From NCBI RefSeq assembly GCF_900110915.1, contig NZ_FOFG01000001.1, positions 248,001 to 312,000 of the forward strand: DNA of 64,000 bases, in the 5' to 3' direction. The position numbers and the translations under genes are program-made. The notes under the pieces were generated by a model that made no database searches, was not told the DNA's origin, and worked only from the letters and a program-made list of their open reading frames with translations. The DNA comes from Faunimonas pinastri. GTDB lineage: Bacteria > Pseudomonadota > Alphaproteobacteria > Rhizobiales > Afifellaceae. Below are positions 52,787 through 60,014 of the stretch, one piece after another; position 1 is the stretch's first letter, and each line of letters opens with the position of its first letter.

Positions 52787-53284
52787 ATGCTGAACAAGCG
52801 CGAATTTCTTTTCCGCAGCGCCGGCCTTGGCCTTGCCGTCCCGCTGGGGCTGAGGGCCGGATGGGTCGGCACCGCCGCGGCTGCGGCCTATTCCGTCAGT
52901 CACAGCGACGCGGAGTGGAAGAAGCTCCTGAGCCCCGCCGCCTATCACGTGCTCCGCCGCGAGGGAACGGAGAGGGCCTATTCCAGCCCCCTCAACGACG
53001 AGCATCGCAAGGGCGTCTTCGCCTGCGCCGGCTGCAACCAGGCGGCTTTCTCGTCCGATGCGAAGTTCGATTCCGGTACGGGCTGGCCGAGCTTCACCCG
53101 CGCCTTGCCGGGCGCTGTCGGGACCGGGCAGGACCACCGCCTGATGATGGCGCGGACCGAGGTGCATTGCAGCCGCTGCGGCGGTCATCTCGGCCATGTC
53201 TTCGACGACGGCCCCGCGCCCACGGGCAAGCGCTTCTGCATGAACGGGGTGGCGATGACCTTCAAGCCGGGCGCGACGGCCTAG
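52787..53284 (+). CDS. msrB: Exported peptide-methionine (R)-S-oxide reductase
   Basis: 165 residues. The N-terminus (NKREFLFRSAGLGLAVPLGL) is a Tat-like signal, so this MsrB is probably periplasmic. The MsrB fold is complete: zinc-binding CxxC pairs in FACAGCNQAAF and HCSRCGGHLGHVF, and the catalytic cysteine in RFCMNGVAM. It repairs R-methionine sulfoxide in exported proteins. The ATG at 52787 follows GGAG. Its TAG stop shares the CTAG at 53281-53284 with the convergent arfB gene. Confidence 0.94.
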   Translation: MLNKREFLFRSAGLGLAVPLGLRAGWVGTAAAAAYSVSHSDAEWKKLLSPAAYHVLRREGTERAYSSPLNDEHRKGVFACAGCNQAAFSSDAKFDSGTGWPSFTRALPGAVGTGQDHRLMMARTEVHCSRCGGHLGHVFDDGPAPTGKRFCMNGVAMTFKPGATA

Positions 53285-53697
53285 TCGAATGACGTGTTGC
53301 GCATCTTCTTGGTTTCGGAGCGGCGGTTTTTCTGCTCCAGCCGCCGTTTTACGGAGGCGCGCGTCGGGCGGGTCGGCCGGCGCACCACCGGGCGGACGGC
53401 CGCGCGGCGGATCAGTTCCACCAGGCGCACGACGGCATCCTCCCGGTTGCGGTCCTGCGAGCGGAACGAGCGGGCGGTGATGACGATCACACCGTCCTTC
53501 GTGAGCCTCTGGCCGGCCATCGCCATCAGCCGTTCGCGGACGTCCTCGGGCAGCGACGGCGAGTTCCTCGCGTCGAAGCGGATCTGCACCGCCGTCGCGA
53601 CCTTGTTGACGTTCTGGCCGCCGGGGCCCGAGGACTGGATAAAGCTTTCCTGAATCTCGTCCTCGTGCAGGGCGATGCGGTGGGTGACCGGGATCAT
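53281..53697 (-). CDS. arfB: Alternative ribosome-rescue factor ArfB (peptidyl-tRNA hydrolase)
   Basis: 138 residues. The catalytic GGQ is in QSSGPGGQNVNKVATAV, and the C-terminal tail is very basic (RRPTRPTRASVKRRLEQKNRRSETKKM), as in ArfB/YaeJ, which inserts it into the empty mRNA channel of stalled ribosomes and hydrolyses the peptidyl-tRNA. Full-length. Convergent with msrB and sharing its stop region. Confidence 0.94.
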   Translation of the reverse strand: MIPVTHRIALHEDEIQESFIQSSGPGGQNVNKVATAVQIRFDARNSPSLPEDVRERLMAMAGQRLTKDGVIVITARSFRSQDRNREDAVVRLVELIRRAAVRPVVRRPTRPTRASVKRRLEQKNRRSETKKMRNTSFD

Positions 53698-53784
53698 CAG
53701 GCGGGGCCGGCCGGGAAGCGGAGGCGGCTGCAGACGGGAAGGTCGGGCATCATCCGTCTCCGCAACAAGCGGCCGAGCCGAAGC

Positions 53785-54075
53785 TCAGGCTGCCCGGGCC
53801 GCCTTCATCGTCTCGGCGCGCTCGCCAGCGTTCTGGCCGGCGCCTTGGGCGGAACGGGGGGAAGGCGCGCTCATGCGTTCGGGGAATTGCATGGCTACCC
53901 GCGCGCTGACGCCCGCTTCGATCAGCATCTGCGAGATCAGGACCGGCGAGACGGCCGTGTCGTTCAGCATGGCCATGATGCGTTTCGTCGTCCCGGCGAC
54001 ATCCAGAACCGAATCGTCACGGATGACGGCGCTGACGGCGCTGCGGATCTCTTCGTCCAGGATCGGATAACTCAC
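53785..54075 (-). CDS. Small protein of unknown function
   Basis: 96 residues from a GTG at 54075 (MSYPILDEEIRSAVSAVIRD), with GGAGAG just before; a TTG at 54087 would add four residues. The first 70 residues look like a folded helical unit (VLDVAGTTKRIMAMLNDTAVS, LISQMLIEAGVSARVAMQFPE), the rest is disordered. No family recognised. Confidence 0.65.
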   Translation of the reverse strand: MSYPILDEEIRSAVSAVIRDDSVLDVAGTTKRIMAMLNDTAVSPVLISQMLIEAGVSARVAMQFPERMSAPSPRSAQGAGQNAGERAETMKAARAA

Positions 54076-54331
54076 GCGACTCTCCAACTCTCTGCGTGCC
54101 GAATCTTACTCGTTAGCCACACTGCTCGGCGGCAGTATCTTTAGCCGACCAAGAAGGGTCAAGCCCGACGGAGGTTCCGCCGGGCTGGAAGAATTCTCGT
54201 CATCGGGAGAGGTGTGGTTCGGCCTCCCCGCGCGCCAGTCCATCACACGACAGTGTGACGCATCTGCGACGAAGACGGGGAGGACGGCCGGGAGGAGCGA
54301 GCGCTGGAGGGAACGCCCGTATTCGCGGGCT

Positions 54332-54820
54332 TCAGTTGGGGAGAAGCGCGCTCAGATCGCCGAGCACGTTGACATCCGGCAGCACCTCCGGGGAAGGCTG
54401 CCGTGAGCCGAAGCGCGGCCGCGCGTCGACGAGTTCCTGCAGCGTGTGCTGGTCGAGAATGTCGATGAACGCCTTGAGCGCCTGCTGCAGGATGCGGTTC
54501 ACGGGCGAGGCCGGCTGGATCGGGCAGCGTTCGGCCGCCTGGCCGAAGCAGTCCGCCTGCACATGCGATTCTTCCGTCAGTCGCACGATCTCGCCAATCC
54601 GGATCTCCCGGGGATCGCGGGCAAGGCGAAGGCCGCCATTGCGTCCGCGCGTGGTCCGCACGAAGCCGCCCTGCACCAGCAGCGGCACGATCTTGAGGAC
54701 GTTGAACTCGGTGATCTGGTAGGCCCTGGCGATATCGCCGGCCCGCACCTGCTCATCCGGACGCAGCGCGCAATAGATCAGGATCCGGAGCGCGTAGCTC
54801 GTCTGCTTGGTCAGCCTCAT
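54332..54820 (-). CDS. Rrf2 family transcriptional regulator with only two of three cluster cysteines
   Basis: 162 residues. The winged-helix N-terminus (LTKQTSYALRILIYCALR, ITEFNVLKIVPLLVQGGFVRTTRGRNGGLRLA) is that of NsrR/RirA-type sensors, the closest-looking being RirA/NsrR. The cluster loop has Cys91 and Cys99 (ADCFGQAAERCPI), but the position where the third ligand is expected, at 105, is Ser (CPIQPASPVN). It may bind an altered cluster, sense something else, or need another ligand. It is divergent from an SDR gene; a dyad at 54849-54868 lies over its promoter region. Confidence 0.87.
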   Translation of the reverse strand: MRLTKQTSYALRILIYCALRPDEQVRAGDIARAYQITEFNVLKIVPLLVQGGFVRTTRGRNGGLRLARDPREIRIGEIVRLTEESHVQADCFGQAAERCPIQPASPVNRILQQALKAFIDILDQHTLQELVDARPRFGSRQPSPEVLPDVNVLGDLSALLPN

Positions 54821-54848
54821 TGCCGTCCTCCGGAGCGCGTGCCTGAAT

Positions 54849-54868
54849 GATTTAGCATGGTTCTAATC
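54849..54868. promoter_or_regulatory. Imperfect dyad before the Rrf2 gene
   Basis: GATTTAGCATGGTTCTAATC, with TTAG-N7-CTAA inside it, lies 29-48 bases before the Rrf2 start, where its promoter would be. It is a candidate autoregulatory site; the match to known Rrf2 boxes is not close. Confidence 0.3.
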
Positions 54869-55000
54869 TAGCGCTCTCTGGTTCGAACGGCAACCTGGCC
54901 CGCAAACCTTTTCAACGCGCCGGCATAGTGGCCGTGAGGAACCGCTTTGGCCAGTCTCCATTCATCGCTGCAGATGGCGGCTTCACCGGCGGGAGAGATC

Positions 55001-55813
55001 ATGGCAGCGGAGCGGGACATGCTGAGGCTGGACGGGCAGGTGGCCGTGGTCACCGGGGCAAGCTCCGGGATCGGGGCGGGTGCCGCCGAGGCGCTGGCGG
55101 AGGCGGGAGCCGCCGTGCTCGTGAATTATCACAGCGACCGGGACGGCGCGGAGAAAACGCTGAAGGCGGTCCGCGAAGCCGGGTCCAGGGGCTTCGTCAT
55201 GAAGGGGGACGTGGCTAGCGAGGCGGACGTGATCGCCCTTTTCGATGCGGCGGAAAAAGAACTCGGCCCGGTCGACATCGTCTTCTCCAACGCGGGCATC
55301 CAGAAGGACGCAGCCTTCACCGACATGACGCTGGACGACTGGAATACCGTGATCTCGCTCAACCTGACCGGCGGCTTTCTCTGCTCGCGCGAGGCGGTGC
55401 GCCGTTTCCGCAAGAAGGGGAGGCGCGAGGAGATCAGCCGTTCGCTCGGCAAGATCGTCTTCAATTCCTCCGTCCACGAGGTCATTCCCTGGGCGGGTCA
55501 CGCCAATTACGCGGCCGCCAAGGGCGGGATCTCGCTGCTGATGCAGACGCTGGCGCAGGAAGTGGCGCATGAGGGCATTCGCGTGAATTCGGTGGCGCCC
55601 GGCGCGATCGCCACCGCCATCAACGAGGAAGAACGGCGCAAGGGCGAAAAGGAGATGCTGAAGCTCATCCCCTATGGCCGGATCGGCGACCCGCTCGATG
55701 TCGGTCGGGCGGTGGCCTGGCTCGCATCGGATGCCGCCGACTATGTCGTCGGCCACTCCCTTTTCGCCGATGGCGGCATGCGGCTTTATCCCGGCTTCAT
55801 CGGCAACGGCTGA
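55001..55813 (+). CDS. SDR oxidoreductase (glucose 1-dehydrogenase-like)
   Basis: 270 residues with the classic SDR set: cofactor loop TGASSGIG near the N-terminus, SNAG in VDIVFSNAGIQ, catalytic Ser in FNSSVHEVI, and Tyr/Lys in NYAAAKGG. The overall pattern resembles glucose 1-dehydrogenases, but many such proteins act on other sugars or steroids. The ATG at 55001 follows a GGGAGAG site; a second ATG at 55019 is possible. Divergent from the Rrf2 regulator, which may control it. Confidence 0.88.
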   Translation: MAAERDMLRLDGQVAVVTGASSGIGAGAAEALAEAGAAVLVNYHSDRDGAEKTLKAVREAGSRGFVMKGDVASEADVIALFDAAEKELGPVDIVFSNAGIQKDAAFTDMTLDDWNTVISLNLTGGFLCSREAVRRFRKKGRREEISRSLGKIVFNSSVHEVIPWAGHANYAAAKGGISLLMQTLAQEVAHEGIRVNSVAPGAIATAINEEERRKGEKEMLKLIPYGRIGDPLDVGRAVAWLASDAADYVVGHSLFADGGMRLYPGFIGNG

Positions 55814-55827
55814 GCCTGCGCGCCACC

Positions 55828-57111
55828 CTATCCGTTCGATAGCCTGTCGATCGGGCGTGATGGTCCGACGCTCGCCGTCCCCGCGAAGGCGGCGAGATCG
55901 CCGGCAAAGGTCCAGCCCGTGTCGGGCATGGCAGCGGCCGTGCGCACCCGGTTGCGTCCGGCCGCTTTGGCCTCGTAAAGCGCACGGTCGGCATCGCGGA
56001 CGAGGCATTCGATCGTGTTGCAGCGGGCGGACGACAACGACACGCCGATGCTGATCGTGGCTCCGATCGCCCGTCCTCCCACATCGTCGGCGGCGGCGGC
56101 GAAGCTCCTGCGCAGACGCTCGGCCAGCATTTCCGCCCCTTCCCAGTTGCTCATGGGAAGCACGATGCCGAATTCCTCGCCGCCCATCCGGCCCAGGATG
56201 TCGCTGCCGCGGATCATCCGCGTCGCCTCGACGCACAGGAGCTGCAGCACGCGATCGCCGACCTGATGGCCGAAGGTATCGTTGACCCGCTTGAAGTGGT
56301 CGAGGTCGATCAGCAGGAAGGCGATGCTGCTGCTTGTCCGCTGGGCCTGGGCGAGTGAGACCTGCGTGAACTGGAAAAGCCCGCGGCGGTTCAGGGTGCC
56401 CGTGAGCGGATCGGTTAGCGCCGCGGCCCGAAGCCGAACCTCGACCCTCTCCTTGGCCATGGCGAGCAGCAGGAACGACATGCAGATGGAATAGAGGATC
56501 AACTCCACCGCGATGATGGCGAGAACGCCATGGTTCAACACCAGCGAGGCGGCCGTGATCGGCGAAATCACCGCGAACGGCACCCGGGCCAGCAGCGCCA
56601 CGCCGTGGATGAACAGGAAGACGACGGCCGGCCAGCGTGTCGCCAGCCGTCTGTCGCCGCCGCGCCAGAACTCGTAGGCGCCGCCAAGGCTGTATGGACC
56701 GGCCAGCAGCGCGGCACCGATGACGCGGAGGTTGATATCGCCGTAGAAGATCGGAATCCGGCAGAGCACCAGCCAGGCGATCGGCCCAGCCAGAAGCCAC
56801 GAAACGCGGAAGGGCTTGCCGTTGAACGCCCGGACGCTGGACCAGATCAGCCCGTAATAAAGAATGACCAGCGCGTTCGCGATGTCGATGGACAGGACGT
56901 CCGGGACATGGCCGCGCAGGAAGAAAAAGCCGAAACCGGCTGCGCAGAGCAGATAGGACAGGCCCCACCAGCCAAAGGAATCGATCTCCCGATTCTGCAC
57001 CCAGGTGGAGAGAAACAGGACTCCGATGATCGTCGCGATGAAGATCGTGATCGCAGCGAGAGTTGGCAGGTCGAGAAGCATCGCGGCGTTGTCGAAGAAG
57101 AAGCTCTGCAA
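55828..57111 (-). CDS. Membrane diguanylate cyclase (GGDEF)
   Basis: 427 residues: about six hydrophobic segments in the first 210 residues, then a GGDEF domain with an intact active site GGEEF (RMGGEEFGIVLPM), expected to make c-di-GMP. No obvious I-site RxxD directly before it is needed for activity; the segment LIDLDHFKRVNDTFGHQVGD is typical. The N-terminal sensor is not assigned to a named family. A strong hairpin sits 16 bases before the start codon. Confidence 0.92.
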   Translation of the reverse strand: MQSFFFDNAAMLLDLPTLAAITIFIATIIGVLFLSTWVQNREIDSFGWWGLSYLLCAAGFGFFFLRGHVPDVLSIDIANALVILYYGLIWSSVRAFNGKPFRVSWLLAGPIAWLVLCRIPIFYGDINLRVIGAALLAGPYSLGGAYEFWRGGDRRLATRWPAVVFLFIHGVALLARVPFAVISPITAASLVLNHGVLAIIAVELILYSICMSFLLLAMAKERVEVRLRAAALTDPLTGTLNRRGLFQFTQVSLAQAQRTSSSIAFLLIDLDHFKRVNDTFGHQVGDRVLQLLCVEATRMIRGSDILGRMGGEEFGIVLPMSNWEGAEMLAERLRRSFAAAADDVGGRAIGATISIGVSLSSARCNTIECLVRDADRALYEAKAAGRNRVRTAAAMPDTGWTFAGDLAAFAGTASVGPSRPIDRLSNG

Positions 57112-57128
57112 GCCTGCATCTTCCGTAG

Positions 57129-57150
57129 AAGAAACCCTTGCGGGTTTCTT
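57129..57150 (-). terminator. Hairpin before the diguanylate cyclase gene
   Basis: AAGAAACCC (57129-57137) pairs with GGGTTTCTT (57142-57150) around TTGC. Its AT-rich arms allow a U-run in either direction. For the leftward transcripts it either ends purU mRNA or acts as an attenuator in front of the cyclase gene. Confidence 0.6.
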
Positions 57151-57185
57151 TTATCAATGTTCGATGGCAGTTGAAACGATCTTAC

Positions 57186-57221
57186 GCCGCCACCCCGGAA
57201 AGAATATTGCCGGGGTGCGGC
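57186..57221 (-). terminator. Hairpin after purU
   Basis: CACCCCGG (57191-57198) pairs with CCGGGGTG (57210-57217), extended by GCCG/CGGC with one bulge. It begins 15 bases after the purU stop. There is no U-run. Confidence 0.45.
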
Positions 57222-57236
57222 CGGCGTTCTGTTTCG

Positions 57237-58139
57237 TCAGCTGAAGACGACCGTTTTGATTCCGTTCAGGAAAACGCGTCTCTCGACGTGGTAGCGGACC
57301 GCGCGGGCCAGCACCCGGGCTTCGATGTCCCGGCCCTTCGCCACCAGCGATTCCGCGCTGTCGGCATGGGTGACGCGCTCCGCGTCCTGCTCGATGATCG
57401 GACCTTCGTCGAGATCCGCCGTCACGTAATGCGCGGTCGCGCCGATCAGCTTCACGCCGCGGCTGGAGGCCTGGTGGTAGGGCTTGGCGCCCTTGAAGGC
57501 CGGCAGGAAGGAATGGTGGATGTTGATCACCCGGCCGGACAGCGCCTCGCTCATCCGGTTGGACAGGATCTGCATGTAGCGGGCGAGAACGACCAGTTCG
57601 GCGCCCGTTTCCTCCACCAGCGCCAGGATCCTGTCCTCGGTTTCGGCCTTGTTGTCGCGCGTGACCGGCAAATGGTGGAACGGAATGCCGTTCGCTTCCG
57701 CCAGCGGGCGCGAATCCTCGTGATTGGAGACGATCGCGACGATGTCGATCGGCAGCGCGCCAAGGCGCTTGCGATAGAGCAGGTCCTGGAGGCAATGGTC
57801 GAACCTGGAGACCATGATCAGGACGCGGGTGTGCACCGCCATGTCCTTGACGGTCCATTCCATGGAGAAGCGCTTCGCCACCGAGCGGAGCGCCCCCTGG
57901 ATATCCTCCACCGTGACGGCCTCCGGCGGCGCGAAGACGACGCGCATGAAGAAGAGGTCGGTTTCCGGGTCGCCGAACTGCGCGCTTTCCAGGATGTTGC
58001 AGCCGGAATTCGCGAGCGTGCCGGAAACGCCGGCGACGATGCCCGGCTGGTCGGCGCAGGACAGGTTCAGGACGAAGCGGCTCGAAGCCGGACGCGAGGC
58101 GGAGGGCGCCGCATCGGCGGCTTTCGTTACTGCATTCAT
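57237..58139 (-). CDS. purU: Formyltetrahydrofolate deformylase
   Basis: A 300-residue enzyme that releases formate from 10-formyl-THF, balancing one-carbon pools. An N-terminal ACT domain (RFVLNLSCADQPGIVAGVSGTLA) is followed by the formyl-transferase fold with INIHHSFLPAFKGAKPYHQA and GATAHYVTADLDEGPIIEQ, which hold the catalytic Asn/His/Asp. I take the ATG at 58139, not the upstream GTG. Length is normal. Confidence 0.95.
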   Translation of the reverse strand: MNAVTKAADAAPSASRPASSRFVLNLSCADQPGIVAGVSGTLANSGCNILESAQFGDPETDLFFMRVVFAPPEAVTVEDIQGALRSVAKRFSMEWTVKDMAVHTRVLIMVSRFDHCLQDLLYRKRLGALPIDIVAIVSNHEDSRPLAEANGIPFHHLPVTRDNKAETEDRILALVEETGAELVVLARYMQILSNRMSEALSGRVINIHHSFLPAFKGAKPYHQASSRGVKLIGATAHYVTADLDEGPIIEQDAERVTHADSAESLVAKGRDIEARVLARAVRYHVERRVFLNGIKTVVFS

Positions 58140-58279
58140 GGCGGGTCCAGTCGAAAACGGACGGCGATCGCACAGGCGATGCCGATTGAACTCGGGGCCA
58201 GTCTTACCGGGGAACCCGCGAGCGGCCAAGCGCCCTCGGTGCATCGCATCATGATACGCCGAAAGGCGGGGCGAGACGC

Positions 58280-59170
58280 TCAGGACAGGACGAGCACGCC
58301 CTGGTGCTTGGCCTTTTCCGGCGGTTCGACATGGATGGTGATCACCGCTTCGCCCGTCTCCCTGCGGATCGCCGCCTCGATCCGGTCGCAGATGAGATGC
58401 GCGTCGCTAACCGCCATGGAGCCGGGAACCACGAGGTGAAACTCCACGAAGGTGACGCGGCCGGCGCTCCGGGTGCGGAAATCATGCGCCTCGATCGCGC
58501 CGTTGGCATGAACCGCGACGAGCTCGCGAAGACGGGCGGTCACCTCCGGGTCGGGCGCTTCGTCCATCAGCCCGCCGACGGAGGTGCGAACGAGGCTGTA
58601 GCCGGTCCACAGGATGTTGAGCGCGACGATGGCGGCCAGCGCCGGGTCGAGCCGTGTCCAGCCCGTAAGGGCCACCAGCGCGACCCCGACGATGACGCCC
58701 ACGGAGGTGAAGACGTCGGCCATCAGGTGCTTGCCGTCGGCGCTCAGCGCCGGCGAACGCCAGCGGCGCCCGAGCCGCGTGAGGAAGACGGCCCAGCCAA
58801 GGTTTATGGCGGTCGCCAGAAGGTTGACGGCCAATCCGAGCACCGGCGCGTCGAGCGTCTTCGGCGCGAACCAGTCGTAATAGGCTTCCCGCAGGATCGA
58901 GAGCGATGCCAGCACAATCAGCACCCCCTCCAGCACGGCGGAAAGATATTCCGCCTTGTGGTGGCCATAGGGATGGTTCGCGTCGGCCGGCTTGGCGCTG
59001 ACGGACAGCGCGATGACCGCCGCGATGGACGCGACGATGTTGATGATGCTTTCGAGCGCGTCGGAATAAAGCGCCACGCTGCCCGTCAGCCACCACGCCG
59101 CGACCTTGAGAAGCAGGACCACCACGGCGATCGCCACGCTGCCGAGGGCAGCTTTGATTGTGCGGCTCAT
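58280..59170 (-). CDS. Cation diffusion facilitator (Zn/Fe/Mn/Co) transporter
   Basis: 296 residues with six membrane segments and a C-terminal cytoplasmic domain. Metal-site residues are in helix II (SVALYSDALESIINIVAS) and helix V; DANHPYGHHKAEYLSAVLEG is the CDF signature loop. The helix II Asp pattern (SDALES) resembles the FieF/MntE-like forms, which prefer Fe, Zn or Mn rather than Cd/Zn only. It exports metal by proton exchange. Leftward, divergent from the DUF4142 gene. Confidence 0.93.
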   Translation of the reverse strand: MSRTIKAALGSVAIAVVVLLLKVAAWWLTGSVALYSDALESIINIVASIAAVIALSVSAKPADANHPYGHHKAEYLSAVLEGVLIVLASLSILREAYYDWFAPKTLDAPVLGLAVNLLATAINLGWAVFLTRLGRRWRSPALSADGKHLMADVFTSVGVIVGVALVALTGWTRLDPALAAIVALNILWTGYSLVRTSVGGLMDEAPDPEVTARLRELVAVHANGAIEAHDFRTRSAGRVTFVEFHLVVPGSMAVSDAHLICDRIEAAIRRETGEAVITIHVEPPEKAKHQGVLVLS

Positions 59171-59386
59171 GGGGCCTCGTCATGTCGGCAGGAGCCCGTT
59201 GCGTAGCCAGAACTCGCGCCCGGCGCAACGCGTTGCATTGTCCACCCACAGCAGCTTCACCGGCTCATGTCTTTCCCGGGCCGACCTCGGAACGGGTGCC
59301 CCTGTCAGCCGTTCCTAGCCACAGAAGCAGCGAGCGGCACCTCCAGGCCGTGCCGCTTCGCAATCAATCGAGGTGAGGAGAAATCC

Positions 59387-59947
59387 ATGAAATCGATTCT
59401 TTTGGCGAGCGCCATGTTCGCTGCCGCCAGCGCCGTCGCCATTGTTCCGGCGAGCGCCCAGTCCGCCAAGAAGACGCACGCCGAAGCCGCCATGCAGCAG
59501 AAGAGCTCCTCCAAGACGGCGATGACCGCTCAGAAGTTCGTCGACATGGCCGGTCCCTCCAACCAGTTCGAGATCGATTCGAGCCAGTCGGCGCTGGAGA
59601 AGGCGAAGTCGCCGGAGCTGAAGCAGTTTGCCCAGCAGATGATCACCGACCACGGCAAGGCCGCCGACGACATGCAGATGGCGTTGCAGTCGGAACAGGG
59701 CGTGACCGCCCCGAGCGGCCTCGACAAGAAGCATCAGCAGGAACTGGATCAGGTCAACTCGGCCAAGAACTTCGACAAGGCCTACACCACCGCGCAGGTG
59801 AAGGCCCACAAGGAAGCCGTGGCACTCTTCACGCAGTATTCGGAGAGCGGCGAGGACGGCGCGCTGAAGACCTTCGCGGCGCAGACCCTGCCGACGCTAA
59901 AGATGCACTACAAGATGATCCAGGACATCGCGAAGAAGATGTCCTGA
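59387..59947 (+). CDS. DUF4142 domain exported protein
   Basis: 186 residues: signal peptide (LLASAMFAAASAVAIVPASAQ) and a DUF4142 four-helix domain (AQKFVDMAGPSNQFEIDSSQSA, ELKQFAQQMITDHGKAADDM, LKTFAAQTLPTLKMHYKMIQ). Members are periplasmic proteins of unknown role, often stress-related. The ATG at 59387 follows GTGAGGAG. A strong terminator comes right after the stop. Confidence 0.93.
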   Translation: MKSILLASAMFAAASAVAIVPASAQSAKKTHAEAAMQQKSSSKTAMTAQKFVDMAGPSNQFEIDSSQSALEKAKSPELKQFAQQMITDHGKAADDMQMALQSEQGVTAPSGLDKKHQQELDQVNSAKNFDKAYTTAQVKAHKEAVALFTQYSESGEDGALKTFAAQTLPTLKMHYKMIQDIAKKMS

Positions 59948-59978
59948 CACCCGTCGAGGGTCGACGTTCGATGACAGG

Positions 59979-60009
59979 GAGCCCGGCAATCGCCGGGCTC
60001 TTTGTTTTT
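59979..60009 (+). terminator. Terminator after the DUF4142 gene
   Basis: GAGCCCGGC (59979-59987) pairs with GCCGGGCTC (59992-60000) around AATC, followed by TTTGTTTTT. A classical intrinsic terminator; the convergent RND gene ends six bases later. Confidence 0.9.
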
Positions 60010-60014
60010 GTCGG

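Noticed and set aside
54983-57157. A 724-codon minus-strand frame across the SDR and diguanylate cyclase
   Set aside because: It overlaps two well-supported genes in other frames and has no domain.
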